DNA from: CALGLS01 sp965222105
GTDB lineage: Bacteria > Bacteroidota > Bacteroidia > Chitinophagales > Saprospiraceae
Direction: 5' to 3'
DNA: 64,000 bases
Assembly: GCA_965222105.1 (NCBI GenBank)
Contig: CBDCTQ010000018.1
Location: 33,839 to 97,838, forward strand
A program made the position numbers and the translations under genes. The stretch's first letter is position 1. Each line of letters starts with the position of its first letter. The notes below the pieces were generated by a model. The model saw only the letters and a program-made list of their open reading frames with translations, did not search any database and was not told where the DNA came from. Positions 55,801 through 64,000 of this stretch are shown here, one piece after another.

Positions 55801-57720
55801 ATGCTGCAGAAACTTCGAGACCAGACTCAGAGCACGGGCTTCAAGATCCTGGCGGGGGCGATTATCGTCGTCTTGACGCTTTTCGGCTTCGGGGCGACGA
55901 ACCTGTTCCTCTCGTCTGCGCCGGAAGTGGCCTCCGTTGGGGACGTGGACATCACGCAAGGCATGCTCGAAGCGGAAACCGAGCGCGAACGCCGGCGGAT
56001 ACTCGCTCAGATGGGTCCGGAGTTCGATCCGAGTCAAATCGATCGTCTGCAATTGCAACAGCTCGTTCTTACGCAATTGATCACGCGGTACGTGCAGTAC
56101 CAAGCGGCGGCCGAGCTGGGGATCGAGGTTTCTCCGTCCCGTACGAACGATGAGCTCGTAAATAACGAGAACTACAGGATCGATGGCCGATTCGACGAAG
56201 ATCTGTATGTCCAAACGGTACAAATGGCCGGCTTTACGCCGGCGGAATTTTTGAACGAGGTCACCAAAGCGTTGAGCCTGGATCAGCTTCGGCTGGGGCT
56301 CACCGAGAGCGCGTTCGTCACCGACTGGGAGCTGAGTGAGGCGGTCCGTGTGATCACGCAGAAGCGCGACCTCGCCTACTTGCCGCTGACGACAGACGTT
56401 TTTGCCGAAGGCATCGAGGTGTCCGAGGAAGAGATCGCCACGCGGTATGAGGAGGACCAAGCCACCTACATGACCGAGCTGAGCGTTGACGTCAGCTATA
56501 TCGCGATTGGTGTTGACGACCTTGTCAACAATCCTTCGATCGACGTTTCCGATGCGGTGCTCTTGGACGAGTACGAAGCCGAAAAAGCCGACTCGCCGCT
56601 GTTGGACGGCCAGCGGGACAGCTCGCACATCCTCGTGCAGATCAACGACGAGCGGAGCGAGGAAGCGGCCTTGGCGCTCATCACCGAAGTCGCCGCGCGA
56701 ATCGCCGAAGGCGGCTCGTTCGACGATCTCGCCGGAGAATTCTCGGAAGATCCCGGATCGCGTGACCAGGGAGGGAGCCTGGGTCCGGTGGCGAAGGGCG
56801 TGTTCGATCCGGAGTTCGAAGCCGCGCTCTGGGCAATGCAAGAACCCGGCGAAATTTCGCCGCCGGTCAAGTCATCGTTCGGCTATCACCTGATACGGCT
56901 GGACGAGGTAATCGAAGGGGTCTACCCGAGCTTCGACGAGCAGCGCCCGATTCTCGAGGCCCGACTCAGGCGGGAGCGAGCGCTCGAGATGCTCGACGAA
57001 AAGAGCCGGGACCTGGAACGCAGTGCCTACGACGAACGGTTCAGTCTCGTGGAGACTGCCGAGCTTTTAGGATTGGAGCTCGAGACGGCGCTTGGCATCA
57101 ACCGTTCGAATCCGCCTGAAGATGCGCTGATGCTCGCTAGTGTGAACGTCATGGACATGATCTTCAGCGACGAGGTGTTGAACGGCGAAAACAGCGAGCT
57201 CATCGAGCTGGGCGATCAGGTGCTGGTGGTGCGCGTCGACAATCAGCACTTGCCGGAACCGATTCCGCTGGCAGAGGTTGCCGAAGCAATCAGAGCCACC
57301 TTGGTCGACGAGAAGGCGTTTGTCGCCATTGAAGCAGCCAAGGAAGAGGCGCTGGAAAGACTTCGCAACGGTGCGAGCGTCACCGAAGTGGCGGAGACCT
57401 ATGGTCAGCGTTGGCGAACGTTCGAGGCGATCACGCGCGCTACCGGCGAAGACATTCCTCAGCCCGTGTTGGACACCGCCTTCGAGTTGCCGAGACCGCC
57501 CGAAGGAGAGAAAACGATCGGTGAGGCGAGCCTACCCGACGGGTCGGCCATCGTTACCGTCACCAGAGTGCTGCAGGGAGACGTCAACGTGACGACTGAC
57601 GCGGAGATCGCGCAGCTCGAGCAAGGGCTGATCAATCGGGCGCGGCAGATCGGATACTCCAGCTTTTTCCGCGCGGCCGAGGAGAAGGTCGGAGTTTCGC
57701 GCCTGGGCGGGGGCAGCTAG
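55801..57720 (+). CDS. ppiD: Peptidylprolyl isomerase / chaperone PpiD
   Basis: 639 residues. A membrane anchor at about 13-35 (GFKILAGAIIVVLTLFGFG) follows a short cytoplasmic tail; then a SurA-like N-terminal chaperone region (PEVASVGDVDITQGMLEAE), a parvulin domain at about 270-365 (SHILVQI, GSFDDLAGEFSEDPGS, QGGSLG, GYHLIRL) and a second, degenerate C-terminal region. It is held at the periplasmic side of the inner membrane near the Sec translocon and helps newly exported proteins. Size and layout match the E. coli protein, and the upstream hupB supports the name. Confidence 0.92.
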   Translation: MLQKLRDQTQSTGFKILAGAIIVVLTLFGFGATNLFLSSAPEVASVGDVDITQGMLEAETERERRRILAQMGPEFDPSQIDRLQLQQLVLTQLITRYVQYQAAAELGIEVSPSRTNDELVNNENYRIDGRFDEDLYVQTVQMAGFTPAEFLNEVTKALSLDQLRLGLTESAFVTDWELSEAVRVITQKRDLAYLPLTTDVFAEGIEVSEEEIATRYEEDQATYMTELSVDVSYIAIGVDDLVNNPSIDVSDAVLLDEYEAEKADSPLLDGQRDSSHILVQINDERSEEAALALITEVAARIAEGGSFDDLAGEFSEDPGSRDQGGSLGPVAKGVFDPEFEAALWAMQEPGEISPPVKSSFGYHLIRLDEVIEGVYPSFDEQRPILEARLRRERALEMLDEKSRDLERSAYDERFSLVETAELLGLELETALGINRSNPPEDALMLASVNVMDMIFSDEVLNGENSELIELGDQVLVVRVDNQHLPEPIPLAEVAEAIRATLVDEKAFVAIEAAKEEALERLRNGASVTEVAETYGQRWRTFEAITRATGEDIPQPVLDTAFELPRPPEGEKTIGEASLPDGSAIVTVTRVLQGDVNVTTDAEIAQLEQGLINRARQIGYSSFFRAAEEKVGVSRLGGGS

Positions 57721-57733
57721 TAGGGGTAGCCGA

Positions 57734-59287
57734 CTAGCCGCCGACCACGTTGACGTAGAGCAGCAGGCCTTGCCCCGGCTGCAGATAGCGCTTCGGGTCT
57801 AGATTGTTCCAGTTGGCAATCTCTTGAACCGAGACCTTGAACTTTGTCGCGATTCGGGACAGCGAGTCGCCGTTCCTGACCTTGTAACGAACCTTGCGGA
57901 CCACGGACCGACCGTTGGGTGCGATGCCGGGGACGACGAGCTTGCGCCCGACCGCGAGCGTGTCTTTGGGACCAATGTCATTGGCTCGCATCAACGCGTC
58001 CAGCCTTACGCCGTGCTTCTTGGCGACGCTCCACATCGAATCGCCCGCTTGGGCCAGATAGGTTCCGCTGCGACCGCGTGACTTTCTCGGAACGTTCGAC
58101 AGCGCAGTCGGGTTCTTCGGAATGAGGAGCTTGTGGCCTGCTCGGATCCGATGGTTAGTGAGCTGATTGGCGCGCTGCAGGGAAGCGACGTCCGTGCCGT
58201 TGCGCCTTGCAATCTTGATCAGCGTGTCGCCCGGCTTGATCGTGACTTCGGTCCAATCGACGCGCGCTGAAGCCGGCACCGCATCGACCGCCTGCTGGAG
58301 AGATTCGAGGTCGGTCGTAGCGGGCAGGATGAGGCGGTGCGGTCCTCGGGGCGGCGTCGCCCACTGATTGAGCGCCGGGTTCCATTGATACAGGTCATCG
58401 AGTGCCACGCCCGTGATGTCGGCGAGCTTAGCCAGGTCGAACTGGCTGTGGGTCGCAATCGTGCCGATGCCGACAGTCGGATCGATCGGGGGGAGAGTGA
58501 GGCCGTAATGCTCCGGCCGCGCCACAACGTCCGCCAACGCCAGAAGCCGCGGGACATACGCTCGGGTTTCGCGCGGGAGGCGAAGATCGAAAAATCCGGC
58601 GCTCGGATTCTTGCGCCTCGCGCGAGCGACATTGCCCTCGCCGGCGTTGTAGCCCGCCAAGGCGAGATACCAGTCGTCGAACCGCTTGTGCAGAGCCGTT
58701 AGGTAGTCGAGCGCGGCCTCGGTGGAGGCGATGATGTCCCTGCGCCCGTCGTACCAATCGTCGATCGACAAGCCGTACTGTCGTGCGGTGCCGCGCACGA
58801 ATTGCCACGGACCGCTCGCGCCCCCGTGCGAAAACGCAAACGGATCCAGCGCGCTTTCGACGATGGGCAGAAGGGCGATCTCCGCGGGAAAATCGCGGAG
58901 CTGCGTTTGCTCGAAGATGTACGGCAGATAGCGCTGCATGCGAGCCTCGAGCCGGTGCAGGTACCGTGGATTGCGTTGCAACCAGGCGATCTCTTGCTGG
59001 ACGCGCTTTTCTTCCAGGAAGTGGTCGAGCAGCATGCGGCTGCGCATGTTGCGCCACAAGCTCGGAGCAGCCGGGGACTGCGGCGGCTCGATGGTTTCCG
59101 GTGCTTGCACCGCGAACAGCGTCTCGGGAAACGCTGCATTGGCATCGGCGAACACGGCGGTGGCGACCGGATCAGTTGGGGATTGGAGCTCTAAGGGATT
59201 GAACTGGCAACCGCAAAGGTTGGCGGCGCCGAGCACCACCAATACAGCGGCGCAGGCTTTACGCGCCGTGGTTCTAAAAGTCGTCAT
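57734..59287 (-). CDS. mltD: Membrane-bound lytic murein transglycosylase D
   Basis: 517 residues. Lipobox LCGC with Cys27. The transglycosylase (SLT) domain is at about 110-290 with catalytic Glu144 (LPIVESALDPFA), then SGPWQFV and ALAGYNAGEGNV. Three LysM domains follow near 340-385, 405-450 and 470-515, each with GD(T/S) and N-x-L/I patterns. The enzyme cuts the glycan strand with 1,6-anhydro formation at the outer membrane. Divergently transcribed from the methyltransferase gene. Confidence 0.92.
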   Translation of the reverse strand: MTTFRTTARKACAAVLVVLGAANLCGCQFNPLELQSPTDPVATAVFADANAAFPETLFAVQAPETIEPPQSPAAPSLWRNMRSRMLLDHFLEEKRVQQEIAWLQRNPRYLHRLEARMQRYLPYIFEQTQLRDFPAEIALLPIVESALDPFAFSHGGASGPWQFVRGTARQYGLSIDDWYDGRRDIIASTEAALDYLTALHKRFDDWYLALAGYNAGEGNVARARRKNPSAGFFDLRLPRETRAYVPRLLALADVVARPEHYGLTLPPIDPTVGIGTIATHSQFDLAKLADITGVALDDLYQWNPALNQWATPPRGPHRLILPATTDLESLQQAVDAVPASARVDWTEVTIKPGDTLIKIARRNGTDVASLQRANQLTNHRIRAGHKLLIPKNPTALSNVPRKSRGRSGTYLAQAGDSMWSVAKKHGVRLDALMRANDIGPKDTLAVGRKLVVPGIAPNGRSVVRKVRYKVRNGDSLSRIATKFKVSVQEIANWNNLDPKRYLQPGQGLLLYVNVVGG

Positions 59288-59315
59288 GGCTTTTCTGCCG
59301 CTCTCTATCTTCTTG

Positions 59316-59389
59316 TTGTACTTTCTCGTACTGTGCTTTTTCGTACGAATTCTTCGAATTCTTTATCGTACGCGTACTTTTTCTTGTAC
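59316..59389. repeat. Cluster of six N(C/T)GTAC words in the mltD/methyltransferase intergenic region
   Basis: TTGTAC 59316-59321, TCGTAC 59326-59331, TCGTAC 59341-59346, TCGTAC 59366-59371, GCGTAC 59372-59377 and TTGTAC 59384-59389. In between is gaattcttcgaattc (59347-59361), itself an inverted repeat. The cluster lies in the mltD leader and before the methyltransferase. Confidence 0.5.
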
Positions 59390-59411
59390 TTGAGTCGAGC
59401 TGAACTACAAT
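59384..59411 (+). promoter_or_regulatory. Putative -35/-10 promoter for the methyltransferase operon
   Basis: TTGTAC (59384-59389), a 16-base spacer and TACAAT (59406-59411): a sigma70-like promoter about 35 bases before the first possible start codon. The style differs from the Bacteroidota -7 words of the left part. Confidence 0.4.
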
Positions 59412-59444
59412 CCTCGTCGTTAACTTTGGCCCATAGCTCCTAGT

Positions 59445-60240
59445 TTGGCAATTCGCAAACAATCCCACCGTGACTCAAGTAGCAGCGCCGCGTCGCGACT
59501 GTGGCAAAGCCAGTTTGGTCAACAAATTTTACAACTAGAGCGCGTGCTCTTGAGTCAGTTGACGCGCCGTCTGCATGGCGATGCTGTGCTCTGGGTCGGC
59601 GAAGACCCGGGCACGGCCCGTGATCTCGAACGCAGCATGGTGCGGGCGGGCATCTATCTGTGCCAGGCCGGCCCTCGAGGCAACCTTCCCGTGCTCAAGG
59701 CGCACGTCGACGAGCTGCCGTTTCAGTCGCGAAGCTTGGACGGCGTCGTCCTGCATCACGCGCTCGAGCGCGTGCATGATCCGAGAACGGCGCTGCGTGA
59801 GGTCGCGCGCGTGCTGTCGCCGGGCGGGCGGCTCATCATCTGCGGCTTCAATCCCTGGAGCCTTTACGGCCTACGGCGCGTTTACGCGAAAGTGGTGCCC
59901 GACATCTTGAGCGATCAACGTTTCGTCAACCCCGCTGCGATTGTTCGATTGGTTGACGCTTTTGGGTCTCGAACTCGAAGCGGCGCCGTGCTATGTCGAT
60001 TACCGACCGCCGCTCGGCCAGCGTCGCTCGCTTCTCGAGATTCAGGAGAAGGCGCTTCGCCGCATGTCGCGGCCCAATGTGCTCAAACCTCCCTTTGGCG
60101 GGCTTTTGATCGTGAGCGCGGTCAAGCAGGCCGCAGCCATCCGACCGGATTGGCGTAAGAATCCCAAAGAAGCGCGCGGGCTCGCGCCCGTGGCATACCC
60201 ACGGATTGCGAGCTGGCAACGGTTGCGCGACGACGCTTGA
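59445..60240 (+). CDS. Class I SAM-dependent methyltransferase (YafS-like), frameshifted
   Basis: About 265 residues if the frame is repaired. The first frame gives a SAM-binding domain (VLWVGEDPGTARDLE, LDGVVLHHALERVHDP, VLSPGGRLIICGFNPWS). At about 59940 the frame moves by +1: ...FVNPAA should be followed by LFDWLTLLGLELEA, read in the next frame and running to the TGA at 60238-60240. Removing one base (the a of gcgattg) restores it. The start is unclear; a TTG at 59445 is the first usable codon. The E. coli homolog YafS sits before rnhA as here. Methyl acceptor unknown. Confidence 0.8.
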
Positions 60241-60677
60241 ACACGGTCGAGATATTCACCGACGGAGCGTGTCGGGGCAATCCTGGACCTGGAGGGTGGG
60301 CGGCGCTCTTGCGCACCGGCGGCACCGAGAAGCTCTTGTCGGGAGCCGAGGAGCACACCACCAACAATCGCATGGAGCTCATGGCTGCCATCGAGGGGCT
60401 CAGAGCGTTGACGCGGCCGGTCCGCGCTGTGCTGACGACCGATTCACAGTACGTGCGTCAAGGGATCACGCAGTGGATCGAAGGCTGGAAGCGCAATGGC
60501 TGGAAGACCGCCGCCAAACGGCCGGTCAAGAACCAAGACCTCTGGCAAGCGCTCGACGAGGCATTGCACGAGCATTCCGTCGAATGGCACTGGGTGAAAG
60601 GTCATAGCGGACATCCGGAGAACGAAAGGGTCGATCAGGCGGCGAACGATGCCATCGATGCGATGCTGGGTGGCTAG
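60237..60677 (+). CDS. rnhA: Ribonuclease HI
   Basis: 146 residues from a TTG start at 60237 that overlaps the methyltransferase stop by four bases. The DEDD residues are all present: Asp in IFTDGACRGNPG, Glu in NNRMELMA, Asp in TTDSQYV and Asp in NERVDQAAN, plus the catalytic loop His in KGHSGHPEN. It cleaves the RNA strand of RNA-DNA hybrids. Length equals that of the E. coli enzyme (155 residues). Confidence 0.95.
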   Translation: MNTVEIFTDGACRGNPGPGGWAALLRTGGTEKLLSGAEEHTTNNRMELMAAIEGLRALTRPVRAVLTTDSQYVRQGITQWIEGWKRNGWKTAAKRPVKNQDLWQALDEALHEHSVEWHWVKGHSGHPENERVDQAANDAIDAMLGG

Positions 60678-60704
60678 AAGTTGAACGAGTGAGACGGAGG
60701 ATGT

Positions 60705-61452
60705 ATGCGTCAGGTCGTGCTTGATACCGAGACAACGGGTCTCGAAGCCGACATGGGCCACCGGATCATCGAAATTGGCGGGGTCGAGCTGGTCAATCGG
60801 CGACCGACGGGGCGGCACTTTCACAAATACGTCAATCCGGAGCGTGACATCGACGACGGCGCGTTCCGAAGTTCATGGAATCGCCCGCCAGTTCCTGGAC
60901 GACAAGCCCGTGTTCGCAGACGTCTGGTCCGAGTTCCTGGAGTTCATCGACGGCGCCGAGGTCATCATCCACAACGCGCCTTTCGACGTGTCGTTTCTCA
61001 ACTACGAGTTGCAGCTGATGCGGGTCGAGCGCCGGGTCGAGGATTGCTGCAGCGTGGTCGACTCCTTGGCGCTCGCCCGGCACAAGCATCCGGGCCAGAA
61101 AAACAACCTCGATGCGCTGTGCAGGCGATACGAGGTGGACAACTCACAGCGTCAGCTGCACGGAGCGCTTCTCGACGCCGAGATTCTTGCGGATGTCTAC
61201 CTTCTGATGACGGGTGGGCAAACGCAGCTATTCGGGTCCGACAACGCCGAGGACCGAGGTGCCGAGCCGGCCGACGACGCCGTGCTCGAGCCGTTCGATA
61301 AGCCCGTGCTGCGAGTGGTCGCAGCGTCGCGCGAGGAGCTCGATGCGCATGAGCAATATCTCGATTTCCTCGCGGAGGGAGGCGCGCAACCCGTCTGGCG
61401 CTCGGCCGGGGAGACCCCTACAGAACCCAGGTCACGCACACCCAACCCGTGA
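60705..61452 (+). CDS. dnaQ: DNA polymerase III epsilon subunit DnaQ, frameshifted
   Basis: About 248 residues if repaired, close to E. coli DnaQ (243). The exonuclease domain begins QVVLDTETTG (Asp-Glu of motif I), HRIIEIGGVELVNRRPTG, then after a +1 shift near 60872 continues FEVHGIARQFLDDKP, HNAPFDVSFLNYE (motif II) and LHGALLDAEILADVY (motif III). The surplus base is a C in gttccgaag. A shine-dalgarno-like ggagg lies at 60696-60700. The protein proofreads as part of the replicase. Its end overlaps the convergent nhaB gene by about 35 bases. Confidence 0.88.
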
Positions 61453-62921
61453 TTCCCATGACGATGGTGTACGGCAGCGCCATGAACACCATCGTTAGAT
61501 AGGAAAGCCGGATGAGCGGCGCGAGCGACGAGGTCAGCAGGAACAGAAACGCGGCTTGACCGTTGGGGGTGGCGACGCTCGGGATGTTCGTGCCGGTGTT
61601 GATCGCGATCGCGAGGAGGTCGAACTGCTCGCGGGAAATCATGTTCTGCTCGTAGGCGGCGTACACCTCGCCGATGTAGACGGTAGCGACGAACACATTG
61701 TCGCTGATGGCGGACAGCACGCCGTTGGCGATGTAGAACATGCCCGGCTGCTGGGGCCTCAGGGAGCGAGAGCACGTATTGAATGACCGGCGCGAACAAG
61801 TGCTGATCCTCGATTACCCCGACGATTCCGAAGAACACCACCAACAAAGCGGTAAACGGAAGAGCTTCCTCGAAGGCGTGGCCGATCTGATGCTCTTCGA
61901 TGACGCCGTTGAACGCGGTCTGGATGACGATGATCGTGAGCCCTATGATCCCGACGGCGGCAACGTGAAAAGCGAGCGCAAACACGAGAAAGACGGCGGC
62001 GATCCCTTGAATGACGAGGCGGGCGGTGTCACGTCCCGTGCGGATTTCGGCCTCGTGGTTGTCGAAATCGATGAGGATTTCACGGACACGCTCGGGAAGG
62101 AGCGTGCCGTAGAGGAACGTTCGAGTCTTTTCGAGAATCAGGCAGGTCAGAAGGCCCATCCCCAGAACAGGCATCGTCACCGGCGCCATGCGGTAGACGA
62201 ATTCCATGAACTCCCATCCCGTATAGCTCGCGATCAAGAGGTTCTGTGGTTCGCCGACCGTCGTGCACACGCCGCCGAGGGCCGTGCCGACGGCGGCGTG
62301 CATGAGGAGGGTTCGCAAAAAAGACCGAAACTGATCGAGATCCTCGCGGAAGAGGTCACCGATGGACTCGTCCTCGCCGTGCTCGTGGTCGTCCTTGTAG
62401 CCCTTGCCTGAAGCGACCCGGTGATAGACGGAGTAGAACCCGACGCCGACGCTGATCACGACTGCCGTGACCGTCAGGGCGTCGAGAAACGCTGACAAGA
62501 ATGCCGCCACGAAGCTGAACAGAAACGAGAGCAGCATCTTCGAGCGCACCTTCAAAAGGAGCTTGGTGAAGGTGAACAGCAAGAGCTCTTTCATGAAGTA
62601 GATGCCAGCGACCATGAAGATCAAGAGGAGGATCACGTCGAACGCGTTCACGATCTCGGTTTTGATCGTGGCAGGATTGGTCAACCCCATGACGACCGCT
62701 TCGAGCGCGATCAATCCGCCGGGCTGCAGCGGGTAGCATTTGAGCGCCATCGCTAGGGTGAAGATGAACTCGAGAACGATCACCCAGCCGGTAAACGTAG
62801 GTGTGGTGATACCCATCAGGAGTGGGTTCAGGAGCAGGAACCCGACGATCGTGATTTTGTACCACTCGGGTGCTTGTCCAAGGAAATTTTGGGTAAAGGA
62901 GCTGAGTGCGAATCCCCGCAT
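61418..62921 (-). CDS. nhaB: Na+/H+ antiporter NhaB, frameshifted
   Basis: About 500 residues if repaired, as in E. coli (513). Starts near NFLGQAPEWYKITIVGFLLLNP and keeps the family core: EFIFTLAMALKCYPLQPGG, AGIYFMKELLLF, AFLSAFLDALTVTAVVIS, TALGGVCTTVGEPQNLLIA. At about 61758 on the minus strand the frame breaks inside a run of C; dropping one C gives ..EAQQPGMFYIANGVLSAISDN and then AINTGTNIPSVATPNGQAAFLF to a stop at 61418. It expels sodium across the inner membrane in exchange for protons. Ten or more hydrophobic segments. Confidence 0.88.
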
Positions 62922-63116
62922 GTTCGGCCTTGTCTCTGTGTCTATTCGATCGATCTGGGGAGGACCGGCGTTTTCGTTCTTCGTTGTCCCCTCCGATTGA
63001 AGTATAGGAGGCTTTCATGGACATATGCTATGTTGTTGTCGCCGCGTCCGGCGGGGTTCCGGGCGATTTTTCGGCGAGATTTGGTCACTGTTGACTTGAA
63101 AGCGGGGGACGCCGAG

Positions 63117-63950
63117 ATGTGGCCCAACACTCCGGATGAATTTGAGCCGAACCACCAGGAGCCCGAGGATGCGGACACCGGGGACGCGTGGTACTTCGTT
63201 TTCAGTCGGGGGGAGCTCGTCGTCAAAAGCGAGCAGGGCTCGCCGCAGCCGGTCACCGCGGACGACTTTCGCTGGTTCGACATGGAGCTCGAGAGCAAGC
63301 ACTTCCTGGGCCATTATCTCGGCCGGGCCTGTTATGCCGTCGGCGCGTCTGGACGTCCCGCGGAGGGTTTCTCGCAAGTCGGGCTCCGCGCGCTGCTCGG
63401 GCGTACGGCCCAGTCGCTGTTCTACCTAGCGGGCCGCGCGCACCAGGTGGTGGAATGGCACTCGACGCACCGGTTCTGCGGCCGCTGCGGAACCGAAATG
63501 GAGGACCACGAATACGATAGGGCAAAGGAATGCCCAAGATGCCACCTGATCAACTACCCGCGGCTTGCACCGAGCATCATTGTCCTCGTCACCAAGGGGG
63601 ACGAGATGTTGCTTGCGCGCAACGCGGCGTGGCCGAACGGCATGTACAGCACGCTCGCGGGGTTCGTCGAGCCGGGCGAGAGCATCGAGCAGACCGTGCA
63701 CAGGGAGGTCTACGAGGAAGTGGGCTTGAGACTCGGCGAGTTGACGTACTTCGGCTCGCAGAGCTGGCCGTTCCCGAATTCGCTCATGCTCGGCTTCCAC
63801 GCCGCCTACGAGAGCGGCGACATCGTTTGCCAGGAAGGGGAGATCGCCGATGCGCAGTGGTTTCGGGCGGACAATCTGCCGCAGATCCCTCCGAAAACGG
63901 CAATCTCCGGCTGGCTCATTCAGGAGTTCGTCGACTCGCTGAGTTGCTGA
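63117..63950 (+). CDS. nudC: NADH pyrophosphatase / RNA decapping NudC
   Basis: 277 residues from the ATG at 63117; the longer frame from 62874 would overlap nhaB and has no NudC features. A zinc ribbon is visible (FCGRCG...CPRC at about 122-143). The Nudix box GFVEPGESIEQTVHREVYEEVGL carries the metal-binding Glu residues, and SQSWPFPNSLMLGF is the NudC signature after it. The enzyme cleaves NADH and removes NAD caps from RNA. A divergent neighbour is nhaB, 195 bases away. Confidence 0.93.
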   Translation: MWPNTPDEFEPNHQEPEDADTGDAWYFVFSRGELVVKSEQGSPQPVTADDFRWFDMELESKHFLGHYLGRACYAVGASGRPAEGFSQVGLRALLGRTAQSLFYLAGRAHQVVEWHSTHRFCGRCGTEMEDHEYDRAKECPRCHLINYPRLAPSIIVLVTKGDEMLLARNAAWPNGMYSTLAGFVEPGESIEQTVHREVYEEVGLRLGELTYFGSQSWPFPNSLMLGFHAAYESGDIVCQEGEIADAQWFRADNLPQIPPKTAISGWLIQEFVDSLSC

Positions 63951-64000
63951 ACGCGTTCAGTGTTTGGAACACGGTGACGAGATTGCCGTCGCTCTTGAGG

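Noticed and set aside
58219..59202. Several overlapping frames around mltD
   Set aside because: High GC content creates long open frames; only the MltD frame shows family motifs.
63951..64000. Possible C-terminal end of a minus-strand gene overlapping the nudC end
   Set aside because: A frame reading LKSDGNLVTVFQTLNAF is open to the right edge, but it is too short to identify or to tell from chance.

Overview
This window is almost certainly two organisms joined end to end. From 1 to about 55,660 it reads as a Bacteroidota genome, most likely of the Saprospiria/Lewinella type. The evidence is a large set of type IX secretion (T9SS) cargo proteins with C-terminal sorting domains, PorP/SprF- and PorV/PorQ-family outer-membrane proteins, a carboxypeptidase-regulatory TonB receptor, BshB1 of bacillithiol synthesis, and many TAnnTTTG (Bacteroidota -7) promoter words 20-60 bases before start codons. 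From about 55,660 to 64,000 it reads as a GC-richer gammaproteobacterium: the tail of HU, then ppiD, mltD, a YafS-like methyltransferase, rnhA, dnaQ, nhaB and nudC. The join cuts one gene on each side (a T9SS cargo gene and hupB), which fits an assembly chimera rather than natural transfer.

Bacteroidota part. 1-19 kb is mainly secreted and envelope proteins: a repeat-bearing surface protein, a PorV/PorQ-family barrel, an LTA-synthase-like sulfatase, a TonB receptor, two small-to-medium T9SS cargo proteins, a di-heme peroxidase lipoprotein, an M1 peptidase and an S8 protease. 19-24 kb holds an NlpC/P60 hydrolase, porP/sprF with a small lipoprotein, a LysM/RlpA-like protein and a cystathionine beta-synthase-like enzyme. 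24-26.7 kb is the most unusual region: a truncated PIN toxin-antitoxin remnant abutting a two-gene cassette of an MNIO (DUF692) enzyme and a 74-residue precursor-like peptide ending in a CxxCxxC core, followed by bshB1 and palindromic repeat elements. 27-39 kb carries a VCBS/ASPIC lipoprotein, a DRTGG-domain ATPase, an S41 peptidase, a ferredoxin, an FtsE-type ATPase and a TPR/DUF3857/transglutaminase gene broken by two frameshifts. 39-55.6 kb is again rich in T9SS cargo (GEVED/FN3 proteins, a second S8 protease, an M43 metalloprotease, a CAP-like protein) plus a PorE-like protein that ends in SPOR domains instead of OmpA.

Gammaproteobacterial part. The order mltD / methyltransferase / rnhA / dnaQ matches the E. 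coli mltD-gloB-yafS-rnhA-dnaQ neighbourhood, and hupB-ppiD is also a classic pair. Three of the seven complete genes (methyltransferase, dnaQ, nhaB) carry what look like single-base insertions, so residual sequencing error is likely there.

No rRNA, tRNA, CRISPR array, complete insertion sequence or phage was recognised. The strongest candidate for an undescribed system is the MNIO/CxxCxxC peptide cassette at 24,408-25,769.
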